The position numbers were made by a program, and so were the translations under genes. 55,355 nt of DNA, taken from positions 1 to 55,355 of the forward strand of contig NZ_NCST01000113.1 of NCBI RefSeq assembly GCF_002088975.1, written 5' to 3'. Origin of the DNA: Henriciella aquimarina. GTDB taxonomy: Bacteria > Pseudomonadota > Alphaproteobacteria > Caulobacterales > Hyphomonadaceae. Positions 32,562 through 42,553 of this stretch are shown piece after piece. Under the pieces are notes generated by a model. The model made no database searches. It was not told where the DNA came from and saw only the letters and a list, made by a program, of their open reading frames with translations. Each line of letters opens with the position of its first letter. Position 1 is the first letter of the stretch.

Positions 32562-34790
32562 ATGCAGGACCCGACATCCCCCCCCCACGATCACGACCAT
32601 CATGCCTGCCATCACCACGACGCCGCCCCGGAGGCTCCCGATGCGGCCTATGATCATGTACCGGATGGTTATACCGGTACGGTCTGGACCTGCCCGATGC
32701 ACCCGCAGGTGCGCGAGACCTCAAACACAGGCTGTCCGATTTGCGGCATGGCGCTGGAACCTGAGACGGTAACCGCCGAGCAGGATACATCCGAACTCGA
32801 CGACATGACGCGGCGGTTCCTCATTTCCCTGGTCTTTTCCGTGCCGCTGCTTGTCCTGACCATGGGCGAGATGATCCCCAGCAGCCCGCTCAAGGCCATA
32901 ACGGGCGCCGCCTGGGGCAACTGGCTGCAGGCCGCGCTCGCCGCGCCGGTTGTGCTCTGGGCCGGACTGCCATTCTTCGAACGTGGCTGGCAGTCGGTCA
33001 AACGCGGCAGTCTCAACATGTTCACCCTGATCGCCATGGGCGTCGGTGTGGCCTTCATCTACTCCCTGGTTGCGACGCTCGTGCCCGGCATCTTCCCGGA
33101 GAATTTTCGCGGTGAAGGCGGGCATGTCGGTGTCTATTTCGAGGCGTCCGCCGTCATCGTGACTCTGGTCCTGCTCGGCCAGGTCCTCGAATTGCGCGCC
33201 CGGAACGCAACCTCCGGGGCCATCCGTGCCCTGCTGCAACTCGCGCCGCCAACGGCCCGCCGCATCAATGCGGACGGCAGCGAGGCCGATGTCGATCTTG
33301 CCGAGGTAAAGACGGGCGACAAGCTGCGTGTACGGCCCGGTGAAAAGATCCCCGTCGACGGCGATGTCCTGGAAGGCCACTCCTCGGTCGATGAATCCAT
33401 GGTCACGGGCGAACCCGTACCTGTCGAAAAGAGCAATGGCGACCCTGTTACGGGCGGCACGGTGAACGGCACAGGAACACTGGTCATGACAGCCACGCGG
33501 GTCGGTGAGGACACGCTGCTGTCTCAGATCGTCCAGATGGTGGCCGCCGCACAGCGCTCGCGTGCCCCCATTCAGCGCCTCGCCGATATCGTGTCCTCAG
33601 TCTTTGTCCCGACCGTGATCGGTGCAGCGATCCTGACCTTCATCATCTGGGCGATCTTCGGACCAGACCCGGCAATGAGCTTCGCGATTGTAAATGCCGT
33701 CTCCGTCCTGATTATCGCCTGCCCGTGCGCCCTGGGGCTCGCCACGCCAATGTCGATCATGGTCGGCACGGGCAAGGGCGCCGCCAACGGCATCCTGATC
33801 AAGAATGCTGAAGCGCTGGAAACCTTCGAAAAGGTCGACACCATTGTGGTGGACAAGACCGGCACCCTGACCGCAGGCCAGCCCGAACTGGTCATGGTCG
33901 AGCCTGCCGAAGACTGGAGCGAGGAAGAGCTTCTCAGCCTGGTCTCAGCGGTCGAAGCGGCTAGTGAACACCCCCTCGCCGAAGCTGTCGTTCGCGGCGC
34001 AGAGGCACGCGGCATCAAGCCGACCCAGGCCTCGGACTTCGAATCCGTCATCGGCGAAGGGGCACAGGCTCGCGTCGATGGGAGGACGGTCGCCATCGGC
34101 AATGCGAAAATGATGACACGGATCGGAGCGAACTCAGACAGACTGGCCGGACGCGCCAATACATCGCGCGGCGAAGGCCAGACAGTCATGTTCGTTGCGG
34201 TTGATGCAAAGCCTGCCGGCCTGATCGGCGTGGCCGACCCGATCAAGGAAACAACGCCGGAAGCCATCCACCGCCTGCACGAGGACGGCCTGACGGTCGT
34301 GATGCTGACCGGCGACAGCGAGGCAACGGCAAAAGCCGTGGCGGCGAAAGTCGGCATCGACCGGGTGCACGCGGATGTTTCCCCCGAAGACAAGCACCGC
34401 ATCATTTCGCAGCTTCAGGAAAGCGGCGCGCGTGTGGCGATGTGCGGCGACGGTATCAATGACGCCCCCGCCCTTGCCCAGGCCGATGTCGGCATTGCGA
34501 TGGGCACCGGCACCGATGTCGCTATGGAAAGCGCCGGTGTAACCCTGGTCAAAGGCGACCTTCTCGGGGTGGCGAAGGCTCGCGAACTCAGCCGAGCTAC
34601 GATGAACAATATTCGCCAAAACCTGTTTTTCGCTTTTATTTACAACTCCCTCGGCGTGCCGCTTGCCGCCGGCATTCTCTATCCGTTTGCCGGCCTGCTT
34701 CTCAGCCCTATGATTGCAGCAGCGGCGATGAGCCTGAGTTCGGTCTCCGTCATCGGGAACGCCCTGCGCCTGAGAACGCTGAAACTTTAA
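32562..34790 (+). CDS. copA: Copper-exporting P1B-type ATPase
   Basis: The 742-residue product pumps Cu(I) out of the cytoplasm. The N-terminus is His-rich (residues 9-19), followed by a compact metal-binding module with CPMHP (44-48) and CPICGM (58-63) in place of a classical CxxC HMA domain. The core has CPC (387-389) in the transport helix, the phosphorylation motif DKTGT (431-435), the SEHPLAEA histidine-proline pair (470-471) and the hinge [20 protein letters not shown] near the end supplies the Met/Ser copper ligands. ATG 32562 has AAGGA eight bases upstream. It is followed by the DUF411 and csoR genes with gaps of about 15 bases. Confidence 0.94.
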   Translation: MQDPTSPPHDHDHHACHHHDAAPEAPDAAYDHVPDGYTGTVWTCPMHPQVRETSNTGCPICGMALEPETVTAEQDTSELDDMTRRFLISLVFSVPLLVLTMGEMIPSSPLKAITGAAWGNWLQAALAAPVVLWAGLPFFERGWQSVKRGSLNMFTLIAMGVGVAFIYSLVATLVPGIFPENFRGEGGHVGVYFEASAVIVTLVLLGQVLELRARNATSGAIRALLQLAPPTARRINADGSEADVDLAEVKTGDKLRVRPGEKIPVDGDVLEGHSSVDESMVTGEPVPVEKSNGDPVTGGTVNGTGTLVMTATRVGEDTLLSQIVQMVAAAQRSRAPIQRLADIVSSVFVPTVIGAAILTFIIWAIFGPDPAMSFAIVNAVSVLIIACPCALGLATPMSIMVGTGKGAANGILIKNAEALETFEKVDTIVVDKTGTLTAGQPELVMVEPAEDWSEEELLSLVSAVEAASEHPLAEAVVRGAEARGIKPTQASDFESVIGEGAQARVDGRTVAIGNAKMMTRIGANSDRLAGRANTSRGEGQTVMFVAVDAKPAGLIGVADPIKETTPEAIHRLHEDGLTVVMLTGDSEATAKAVAAKVGIDRVHADVSPEDKHRIISQLQESGARVAMCGDGINDAPALAQADVGIAMGTGTDVAMESAGVTLVKGDLLGVAKARELSRATMNNIRQNLFFAFIYNSLGVPLAAGILYPFAGLLLSPMIAAAAMSLSSVSVIGNALRLRTLKL

Positions 34791-34805
34791 TCGAGGAAAA
34801 CCATC

Positions 34806-35300
34806 ATGTCGAAACTCACGTCTCTCAGCGCTCTCGGTGCACTTGCCCTGGCTACGCTGATCTCCGGCTGGCTCGTCCTTGCCATGCCCGGACGCGCGGA
34901 GGCGCAGACCGTTACGGTCCACAAGACACCCTGGTGTGGCTGCTGCTCGGCCTGGGCCAGCCATCTTCGTAAGGAAGGCTTCGATATCGTGATCCGCGAG
35001 CAGGAAGACCTGGCCCCTGTTCGCGCCCGCCTTGGCGTGCCGGATGCGCTTCGCAGCTGCCACACGGGCGAAGTCGATGGCTATGCCATTGAGGGCCACG
35101 TTCCTGCGCGGGAAATCCGCAAGCTGCTGGATGAGCGTCCGGACGCACACGGCCTTTCCGTTCCCGGTATGCCGATCGGATCGCCGGGTATGGAAGCCGG
35201 TGGCCGGGTCGACGCTTATCAAGTGCTGCTGATTGGCGAGGATGGCCACGAAACGTATGCAAGCTATCCTGACATTAGCGCTCAAACCTCGGAGGAATAA
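34806..35300 (+). CDS. Periplasmic DUF411 copper-resistance-associated protein
   Basis: The 164-residue product has a signal peptide or N-terminal anchor (to about residue 34, GRAEA) and the DUF411 hallmarks: HKTPWCGCCSAWASHL, then SCHTGEVDGYAIEGHVPA and a GMPIGSPGME segment. Family members occur in copper and silver resistance clusters, and the Cys and Met residues suggest metal binding; the biochemical role is not established. Position between copA and csoR supports a periplasmic copper-binding role. Confidence 0.85.
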   Translation: MSKLTSLSALGALALATLISGWLVLAMPGRAEAQTVTVHKTPWCGCCSAWASHLRKEGFDIVIREQEDLAPVRARLGVPDALRSCHTGEVDGYAIEGHVPAREIRKLLDERPDAHGLSVPGMPIGSPGMEAGGRVDAYQVLLIGEDGHETYASYPDISAQTSEE

Positions 35301-35314
35301 AGGATACCCCCGAC

Positions 35315-35590
35315 ATGAAGCCGGACACCCGAAAGTCTGCTGTCAGCCGCCTGGCACGTATCGAAGGCCAGGTGCGCGGTATTTCCAAAATGGTCCAGGA
35401 AGACCGGTATTGCATCGACGTCGTGCGGCAGGTGCAGGCGGTGAAAGCCGCCTTGTCCGGGCTCGAACAGCTTATCCTGGATGATCACATCGAGACCTGC
35501 GTCGATCATGCCCTCACTGGCGACAGCCTCGAGGACAGACGCGAGAAGGTCGACGAGCTTGTCGCCGTCCTCGGCAAGCGCAGGAAGTAA
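35315..35590 (+). CDS. csoR: CsoR-family copper-sensing repressor
   Basis: The 91-residue all-helical product has the family start RLARIEGQVRGISKM and the Cu(I) ligand triad C33, H58 and C62 (matching C36, H61 and C65 of the M. tuberculosis protein). Copper binding would release it from the ATACCCC/GGGGGTAT palindrome upstream of copA. It is the third gene of the operon, 14 bases after the DUF411 gene. Nickel/cobalt- or formaldehyde-sensing relatives have other ligand sets, so copper is well supported. Confidence 0.92.
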   Translation: MKPDTRKSAVSRLARIEGQVRGISKMVQEDRYCIDVVRQVQAVKAALSGLEQLILDDHIETCVDHALTGDSLEDRREKVDELVAVLGKRRK

Positions 35591-35745
35591 CCGCCCTCTG
35601 GCCACAACTACCCCTGCGTGGAGCTTGGTCATCGGCGCTCCGGATTCGTGCAAGCATACTTCCCGGTCGGGACATTCCTTGCCAACGCTTGTTTTTGACG
35701 GATTAATGTACTCAGCCTCGGACAAATCAAAGCAGGCTGATAAAC

Positions 35746-36321
35746 GTGTCGGGAAAGTCCTCAAGCCCTCTTTCGCAAGTGGAACATCTGTTCGCGCGGA
35801 GCAATACCGCAGCGACTTTTGACAAACTCTACCGCGATTACTGGGGTGAGCTCTGCGCGCGCTTGTACAGGACTTTCGGCAAGGGGCCGCCCGATCCGGA
35901 AGATGCCGCGCAGGCCGCCTTTGTCCGCTTTGCCGCCCTTGATGACCCGAACCGGGTCCGCGATCCGCGAGCCTTCCTGCTCACCACGGCGCGAAACTTC
36001 ATCCTCGATCAGAAACGTAGCCAGAATCGAAGCTCGTCGCGCTTCACCATCGGCTCGCAGTCTCCCGCTGAAATAGAAATTGACGACCTCACACCTGAAC
36101 GGGTCATCCTCGGGCGGGAGCAATTGGAAATTGTAGAGCAGGTCGTCGCCACGCTCACCCAGAAACAGAAAATCGTGCTCAATTTGAGCCGGATCAAGGG
36201 CTACACCTATACGGAGATCTGTAATGAGACAGGTTGGTCTTATGGTGACGTTTATCGGCAAACCAGCATAGCACTTGCAAAGCTCGCTGAAGCGCTCGAT
36301 AGAGGAGACCGTCAGCGCTGA
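35746..36321 (+). CDS. ECF sigma factor, FecI type
   Basis: The 191-residue product has sigma region 2 (FDKLYRDYWGELCARLY to AFLLTTARNFILDQKR) and region 4 (LTQKQKIVLNLSRIKGYTYTEI with a helix-turn-helix). It starts at GTG 35746; no ATG fits. Together with the FecR-like gene 20 bases downstream and a TonB receptor bearing a signalling domain, it forms a cell-surface signalling cascade. The 155-bp stretch before it shows no clear operator. Confidence 0.88.
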   Translation: MSGKSSSPLSQVEHLFARSNTAATFDKLYRDYWGELCARLYRTFGKGPPDPEDAAQAAFVRFAALDDPNRVRDPRAFLLTTARNFILDQKRSQNRSSSRFTIGSQSPAEIEIDDLTPERVILGREQLEIVEQVVATLTQKQKIVLNLSRIKGYTYTEICNETGWSYGDVYRQTSIALAKLAEALDRGDRQR

Positions 36322-36341
36322 CTTAAGGTTGAGGAGCTGGA

Positions 36342-37307
36342 ATGAAATCGCCCGGAGAGGCAAAGCGGGAGACAATGGCTCGGGAATGGGCCGTCGCATT
36401 GAATTCCGGCGAGATGGATCTCGCCGGTCACAATGCGTTTGAAGCCTGGCTCAATGAGGACCAGAAGAACCTGCATGCCTTCGAGAAGTATGCGGCGATC
36501 CTCCAGACTCTTGAAGGATCCCCCGAACTCTCGAAAGCCGATAGCCCTCCGGCGCATGTTGCGCAACATGGCTGGTGGCGCGGTGCGGCCGCAGCGGCGG
36601 CGTCCTTAATTGTTGTTGCCTGTGCCGCCTTTCTGTTCTTCGGGACCGATACCCCTGCTGCAAAGCCCCCTCCGATCCAGACGGCAGCCGCAGAAATCCG
36701 CACGCTGACCCTGCCGGATGGCAGCGTCGCGACGCTTGGCGGCCGCTCCCGGATCGAGACCCATTATGAGGCCGACGCCCGCCGGGTCACCCTTCTTGAG
36801 GGGGATGCCTATTTCGACGTTGTGCCGGACAAGTCCCGACCGTTCTATGTCGATGCCGGCACACGTGTCGTGCGCGTCGTCGGGACGGAATTCTCGGTAA
36901 GCCGGGATAGCGCGGCCGTCCGGATCGCGGTTGCCGAAGGCAAGGTCGAGGTCTTCGATCCGGAGCTCAATGATGTTCCCGTCGAAGCCTTGCTGCCGGG
37001 CGACAAGATAGAGATCCTCAGTAAAAAAGGCATCACGCGCTCGACGGTGGAGCCGGCCTCGGTCGGACGCTGGCGGCAGGGCTGGCTGTCCTTCAGGGAC
37101 GCCTCGCTTGGGGAAATCGCCGAGAGCATCGAACGATATTCCAATACGCGTTTGCGGTTTGCCTCAACGGATCTGGAAGAAACACGGGTGACCGCCTCCT
37201 TCGGAGTCGATGACATCGAACAGTTTCTTGCCGCCCTTGAGGGCTCTCATGACATCGCCTGGTCGCGCGCCGACAATGGCGACATCCTGATAAGGAAAGC
37301 CGGGTGA
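36342..37307 (+). CDS. FecR-like anti-sigma/transmembrane sensor
   Basis: The 321-residue product has a cytoplasmic N-terminal domain (FEAWLNEDQKNLHAFEKY), one membrane helix (about residues 78-100, SLIVVACAAFLFF) and a periplasmic FecR domain (LPDGSVATLGGRSRIE, then FYVDAGTRVVRVVGTEFSV). A C-terminal part that meets the receptor's signalling domain contains FRDASLGEIAESIERY. ATG 36342 has GAGGAG upstream. It passes the signal from the occupied receptor to the adjacent sigma factor. Confidence 0.9.
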   Translation: MKSPGEAKRETMAREWAVALNSGEMDLAGHNAFEAWLNEDQKNLHAFEKYAAILQTLEGSPELSKADSPPAHVAQHGWWRGAAAAAASLIVVACAAFLFFGTDTPAAKPPPIQTAAAEIRTLTLPDGSVATLGGRSRIETHYEADARRVTLLEGDAYFDVVPDKSRPFYVDAGTRVVRVVGTEFSVSRDSAAVRIAVAEGKVEVFDPELNDVPVEALLPGDKIEILSKKGITRSTVEPASVGRWRQGWLSFRDASLGEIAESIERYSNTRLRFASTDLEETRVTASFGVDDIEQFLAALEGSHDIAWSRADNGDILIRKAG

Positions 37308-37364
37308 GGCCGCGCCTCCCAGCCTCCCTTAGCACCAGCTTTCACCCCCGTCTTATCCTCCGCC

Positions 37365-37380
37365 TCCAAATTAATTTGGA
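37365..37380. promoter_or_regulatory. Perfect 16-bp palindrome upstream of the signalling TonB receptor
   Basis: TCCAAATTAATTTGGA is fully symmetric and is followed by a further half-site-like AATTTGGG at 37382-37389. It lies about 100 bases upstream of the receptor gene in a region that should carry its ECF-dependent promoter, and may bind an additional regulator. Confidence 0.4.
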
Positions 37381-37476
37381 TAATTTGGGACGGCCAATCG
37401 TCACCTCATTTAGAAGCGCCTCGCCACGCGGGTGGAGCGCCTCTTCGCAAATGCGATGTCTTAAATGAGGGGAATA

Positions 37477-40335
37477 ATGACCATGAGTTCGATCAGGCCA
37501 TTCGTTTACAAGGCTGCACTGAAAGCTGCAGCATCTGCACTGCTACTTGGCGCACCCGCACTCGCGCAGGATGCCAGCATAGCCCGCTTCGATATTGAAT
37601 CGCAGCCTCTGCAGAATGCGCTCATCAGCTATTCCGAACAGTCGCGCACGGCGATCGTCGTTCCGGCCGACCTGGTCGCCGGCAAAGCCGGAAACGCGGT
37701 TGAAGGCGAAATGTCGGCAGACGATGCGCTTGAAATCCTCCTCCGGGGAACCGGGCTTTCACCGGAGCGCAATGAAAATGGCGCCCTGACGATTGCCGTC
37801 GAAACTGCCTCAGAGGAGGCATCGAAGACTGAGGCCCCTTTACAATTCGCTCAGGCAACGTCGAGTGAGCCTGAGCCGGCCCCCGTCGAGACCGAGCCCG
37901 CAGCAGACAACGAGGTGGACGAAGACTCCCCGCTGACCATGGACCAGATGGTCGTGACCGGTTTCCGCGGACGGCCGCGCTCGGTGACGGAAAGCCCGAT
38001 CCCGATCGATGTCTTCGATGCCGAGCAGCTTGAATCGCTGCCGCAGACCGGTCTGTTCGAGTCGCTGCGCTTCCTCGTGCCATCGCTGAACCTTCCGCAG
38101 CGCGCCGGTGGCGGTACAGCGACCTTCATATCCTCGGCGGGCCTGCGCGGCCTTAACCCGGACCAGACACTGATCCTGGTGAATGGCAAACGCCGGCACA
38201 AGACGGCGCTCATCAATACCAGCACGGGCCTGTTCAGCGGCTCGGCCGGCGTCGATCTCAACATGATCCCGTCTTCGGCCATTGCCCGGATCGAGGTGCT
38301 GCGGGACGGCGCGGCCGCCCAGTACGGCTCGGACGCCATTGCCGGTGTCATCAACATCATCCTCAAGGATGCCCCGGAAGGCGGCCAGGCCAATATCAGC
38401 CATGGCGAGAACTTCGACCGCAATGATGGCGAGTTCTCGAACTTCTCCATCAACAATGGCTTCGCACTCGGTGAAAACGGGTTTGCGAACCTCTCCTTCG
38501 GTGTCCGGGATTCAGGCTGGTCCAACCGGGCCCGGCCTGTGCCCATGCCGGGCGAACCCGGTGGGCTCAACCTGTTCCCGCTGCTGGACGACGGAAGCTT
38601 CGACCCGCGTGAAGCCACCATCGACCGGATGATCACCACCAATTACGGTAACTTCCCGCAAACGACCTACAGTTTCGGGGCCAATCTCGGCTATGATTTC
38701 GGCAGTGTCGAAGCCTATAGCTTTGCGACCTATTCCGAGCGCGAAAGCACGCTGGACTTCACCTACCGGATCCCGCGTGACCCCCGCAACAATATGGGCG
38801 TCTATGCCTTCGGCTACCGCCCGCGCGAAGTGATCAACGAAGACGATTTCGACATCGTCGCCGGCCTGCGCACATCCGCCCTCGGCTTCGACTGGGATCT
38901 CTCGGCCGGCCACGGGTTCAACGACACGAAGTGGGAAAACACGCGCGGCCTGAATGCCAGCCTCGGCCTGGAGAGCCCGACCTCCTTCTATCTCGGTGCC
39001 ATGAATGCCAGCGAGACCACGGCCCAGATCGACGCGACCCGCCTGCTCGACGTTCCGGTGGGCGAGATGCAGGTTTCCTTCGGCGCGCAATATCGTGAGG
39101 AAACCTTCGAGATTGAACGTGGCGAGCCAGCCTCCTTTGCGGACGGCAACAATGGCGCCCCTCCTGGCGCACAGGGCTTCCCCGGCTTTGCCCCCGAAGC
39201 GGAGAATGACGTCTCCCGCGAGAACAAGAACGCTTACCTCGAACTCTCTTGGGAGCCGACGGAGAAGCTGCTTCTGGCTGGTGCGGTACGCTATGAAAGC
39301 TTCAGCGACTCAGCGGGCGAGGAGACCATTGGCAAGATCAATGGCCGCTACGAGTTCAACGATGCGTTTGCGGTACGGGCTTCCTTCAATACCGGCTTCC
39401 GCGCCCCGAGCATCCAGCAGCTGGGCTTCAAGGGCAGCCGTGGCCAGTTCGCCGACCTCGACAATGACGGCGTCGCCGAGACGATCGTGCTGCGCCAGAC
39501 GTTGCCTGCAACCGATGCGGCGGCCCAGGCTCTGGGGGCCGAGCCGCTGACGCCTGAAAAGTCCGAGAACTTCAGTGTCGGTTTCACCTTCACACCGGGC
39601 TACAATTTCACTCTGACCGTCGACGCCTATCAGATCGACATCGAGGACCGCATCGCGCTCTCGACCCAGTTCAACCGCGGCGATGCGCGCCCGGCACAGG
39701 GCGGTGGGACGATCGGCGACGGAATCTCGGCCCTGCTGGATGCAGCCGGCTTTGACGAATCGCTCGGCGGTGCGAACTACTTCACCAACGCCATCGACAC
39801 CCGCAGCCGCGGCGTCGATGTGGTCGCGACCTGGGCGACCGACCTGTCCTTCGGCACGCTCGATCTGAGCGCGGCCTATAACTACAATGACGACAGCGTC
39901 GAGCATGTGGACGACAACCCGGAAGAACTCTCCGGCCTCATCCTCGCGGATGGCAGTCCGATCGTTCAGTTCGACCGGTCCCGCCTTGGCACCTATACCG
40001 AGGCCATCCCGGCCGACAAGCTGAGCCTCAATGCCGGCCTTGAGAGCGGCCCGTTCCGTTTCACCACGCGGGCAACCCGGTTTGGCGAGTTTACCAATGT
40101 CGCCACGTCTTCGGCCAATGACACCGAGAATGAGCGTAAGTGGATCGTCGATCTGGAAGCCGGCTACGTCTTCGACAACGGCATCGAACTCTATGCCGGC
40201 GCAAACAATGTGTTCAACACCTATCCGGACGAAGTTCGCGATGCCAGCATCTACGGCAACGGGTTTTACGACACGATCTCGCCTTACGGCTTCACCGGTG
40301 GAAACTGGTACGTCCGGGCCGGATACAAATGGTAA
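37477..40335 (+). CDS. TonB-dependent receptor with N-terminal signalling (STN) domain
   Basis: The 952-residue product has a signal peptide ending ALAQD and then a secretin/TonB short N-terminal domain (about residues 35-100: [19 protein letters not shown], then [15 protein letters not shown]). A Pro/Glu-rich linker, plug ([13 protein letters not shown], then [19 protein letters not shown]) and barrel ending in W follow. The STN domain signals through the upstream FecR/FecI pair. ATG 37477 is chosen over 37465 because the AGGGGA box lies just upstream of it; ATG 37483 is also possible. The acylase and propeller genes follow directly. The ligand is unknown; iron is possible, but the downstream enzyme suggests an acylated organic compound. 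Confidence 0.92.
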   Translation: MTMSSIRPFVYKAALKAAASALLLGAPALAQDASIARFDIESQPLQNALISYSEQSRTAIVVPADLVAGKAGNAVEGEMSADDALEILLRGTGLSPERNENGALTIAVETASEEASKTEAPLQFAQATSSEPEPAPVETEPAADNEVDEDSPLTMDQMVVTGFRGRPRSVTESPIPIDVFDAEQLESLPQTGLFESLRFLVPSLNLPQRAGGGTATFISSAGLRGLNPDQTLILVNGKRRHKTALINTSTGLFSGSAGVDLNMIPSSAIARIEVLRDGAAAQYGSDAIAGVINIILKDAPEGGQANISHGENFDRNDGEFSNFSINNGFALGENGFANLSFGVRDSGWSNRARPVPMPGEPGGLNLFPLLDDGSFDPREATIDRMITTNYGNFPQTTYSFGANLGYDFGSVEAYSFATYSERESTLDFTYRIPRDPRNNMGVYAFGYRPREVINEDDFDIVAGLRTSALGFDWDLSAGHGFNDTKWENTRGLNASLGLESPTSFYLGAMNASETTAQIDATRLLDVPVGEMQVSFGAQYREETFEIERGEPASFADGNNGAPPGAQGFPGFAPEAENDVSRENKNAYLELSWEPTEKLLLAGAVRYESFSDSAGEETIGKINGRYEFNDAFAVRASFNTGFRAPSIQQLGFKGSRGQFADLDNDGVAETIVLRQTLPATDAAAQALGAEPLTPEKSENFSVGFTFTPGYNFTLTVDAYQIDIEDRIALSTQFNRGDARPAQGGGTIGDGISALLDAAGFDESLGGANYFTNAIDTRSRGVDVVATWATDLSFGTLDLSAAYNYNDDSVEHVDDNPEELSGLILADGSPIVQFDRSRLGTYTEAIPADKLSLNAGLESGPFRFTTRATRFGEFTNVATSSANDTENERKWIVDLEAGYVFDNGIELYAGANNVFNTYPDEVRDASIYGNGFYDTISPYGFTGGNWYVRAGYKW

Positions 40336-40355
40336 TCAGCCAAAAGGAAACTCGA

Positions 40356-42551
40356 ATGCTGTCAACGAACAAGGGGAGAGCGCTCAGCGCTCTCCTGCTC
40401 GCTTCTGTCTCACTTGCCGCCTGCACGTCGCCCGCGCCGACACGCCTGGATGCAACGCCTTCGCCCGCACCGGCTGAACAGACCGAAAAGGTCGAAACGA
40501 CCAGTGAAATCCTGTGGGACAGCTATGGCGTCCCGCATATCTATGGCGAAACTGAAGAAGACGTCTTCTACGGCTATGGCTGGGCCCAGACCCACAGTCA
40601 CGGCAACCTCCTCCTGCGCCTTTATGGCGAAGCCCGCGGCAAGGGATCGGAATATTGGGGGGCTGACTATGAAGACACTTCAACCTGGTTGATTGCCAAT
40701 TCCGTGCCCCAGCGCGCCCAGGAATGGTATGACCGCCAGACCCCGCAATTCCAAGCCAATCTCGACGCCTTCGCCGAAGGCATCAATGATTATGTGGCCG
40801 AAAACCCGGGTGCGATTGACGACGAGGTCGAGGTCGTCCTGCCGATCACCGGCGTGGACGTCGTTGCCCATGCCCACCGTCTGATGAACTACATCTATGT
40901 GGCCTCGCCCTCGCGCACCATCGGGCCATCGGCCCCGCCGGCACCGGCAGGCTCCAACACATGGGCAGTGGCCCCGTCCAAGTCTGAAAGCGGCAACTCG
41001 CTGCTGCTGCAGAACCCGCACCTGCCTTGGGCGAGCGGCTTCTTCACCTATTACGAAGCCCACCTGAACGGCCCGGACTTCGAGATGTATGGCGCGACCC
41101 AGGTCGGCCTGCCCGTGATCCGCTTTGCCTTCAACCAGCGCATGGGGATCTCCAATACGGTGAACGGCACCCTCGGGGCGACCTCCTACCTGCTGACCCT
41201 TGATGGCGACGGTTACGTCTTTGACGGGGAGACGCTGCCCTTCAAGACGCGGGACGTCACCTACAAGGTCCGCCAGGAAGACGGCTCCGTGGTCGAAAAG
41301 ACGATGCACCTGCGCGAGTCGGTCCATGGGCCGGTCTTCGAGCGGGCAGACGGCGAAACCATCGCCCTTCGCGTGGCCGGGCTCGACCGGCCGGGCATGT
41401 TGCAGCAGTACTTCGACATGCTGAGGTCCGACAGCTACGAGGAATTCAAGGAGGTCATGGCGCGTCTACAGGTGCCGACCTTCAACATCACCTATGCCGA
41501 CAAGGAAGGTCACATCCAGTATACGAGCAACGGCATCCTGCCGAAGCACGAGACGGGTGACCTTGAGTTCTGGGAAGGCCTCGTACCGGGCGACACGTCG
41601 GAATATGTCTGGGACGAAATCCATCCGCTCTCGGACCTGCCGATTGTCGCCGATCCGCCGAGCGGTTTTGTCCAGAACTCGAATGATGCCCCGTGGCTGG
41701 CGACCTATCCGCCTGTCTACGAGCCGGAGGATTTCCCGCCTTACGTGGCTGAGCTCGGACCGATGTCGCTGCGGGCACAGAACTCCGTCAGCATGATGGT
41801 CAATGAGGAGAAGGTCAGCTTCGAGGAATTCGTGACGCTGAAGAAGTCCTCCTATGCCACTGCGGCCGATCGGGTCCTGCCCGATCTCATCGAAGCTGCG
41901 AAGGACGATCCGGACCCGGAGATCCAGGAAGCACTCACGCTTCTCCAGAACTGGGACAAGGAATTCGACCAGGATGCACGCGGCGCGCTTCTGTTCGAGG
42001 AGTTCATGCTGCCCTTCATGGCGAAACCGAACTCCTTCCCGTTTGCTGGCCAGCAGAACTACGAGACGGCGTGGTCGCTCGATACACCGCTGTCGACGCC
42101 TGAAGGTGTGAAGGATCCGGAAGCCGCTCTCGACATGCTGCGCGGCGCCATCGATAGCACCAAGGAGAAGTATGGCTCGATCGATGCCGAATATGGCGAC
42201 TTCTCGCGCTATCAGATCGGTGAGAGGGACATTGCGGGCCTTGGCGGCTACGGCAATCTCGGCGCGTTCAATGTGATCACCTGGTTCGATCCCGACGGCG
42301 ACAATATCCGCACGCCGGCCCATGGCGAAACCTGGATTGCGATGATCGAGTTCTCAGACCCGATCAAGGCTTACGGTCTGATGACCTATGGCAATTCGCG
42401 CCAGCCGGGTACGACCCACTATGACGATCAGGTCCAGATGCTTGCCGACGGTGAATACCGCAAGCTCTGGCTCGAACGCGATGAGGTCGAGGCCAATCTC
42501 GAGCGCCGGGTTGCGCTTGACTATCAAGACGATGAATCTTCGGAGCCGTAA
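40356..42551 (+). CDS. Ntn-hydrolase of the penicillin/AHL-acylase family, lipoprotein
   Basis: The 731-residue product is a self-processing amidase of peptidase family S45. A lipoprotein signal ends SLAAC near residue 23. The alpha-chain region contains [20 protein letters not shown]. The nucleophilic serine that becomes the new beta-chain N-terminus is the S of GSNTWAV. Family enzymes hydrolyse amide bonds of acylated amines such as penicillins, acyl-homoserine lactones, aculeacin or siderophore side chains. The open frame extends back to 40140, but ATG 40356 with AAAGGAAA upstream gives the lipobox and avoids overlapping the receptor gene. It lies 20 bases after the receptor and 2 before the propeller gene. 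Confidence 0.88.
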   Translation: MLSTNKGRALSALLLASVSLAACTSPAPTRLDATPSPAPAEQTEKVETTSEILWDSYGVPHIYGETEEDVFYGYGWAQTHSHGNLLLRLYGEARGKGSEYWGADYEDTSTWLIANSVPQRAQEWYDRQTPQFQANLDAFAEGINDYVAENPGAIDDEVEVVLPITGVDVVAHAHRLMNYIYVASPSRTIGPSAPPAPAGSNTWAVAPSKSESGNSLLLQNPHLPWASGFFTYYEAHLNGPDFEMYGATQVGLPVIRFAFNQRMGISNTVNGTLGATSYLLTLDGDGYVFDGETLPFKTRDVTYKVRQEDGSVVEKTMHLRESVHGPVFERADGETIALRVAGLDRPGMLQQYFDMLRSDSYEEFKEVMARLQVPTFNITYADKEGHIQYTSNGILPKHETGDLEFWEGLVPGDTSEYVWDEIHPLSDLPIVADPPSGFVQNSNDAPWLATYPPVYEPEDFPPYVAELGPMSLRAQNSVSMMVNEEKVSFEEFVTLKKSSYATAADRVLPDLIEAAKDDPDPEIQEALTLLQNWDKEFDQDARGALLFEEFMLPFMAKPNSFPFAGQQNYETAWSLDTPLSTPEGVKDPEAALDMLRGAIDSTKEKYGSIDAEYGDFSRYQIGERDIAGLGGYGNLGAFNVITWFDPDGDNIRTPAHGETWIAMIEFSDPIKAYGLMTYGNSRQPGTTHYDDQVQMLADGEYRKLWLERDEVEANLERRVALDYQDDESSEP

Positions 42552-42553
42552 AC

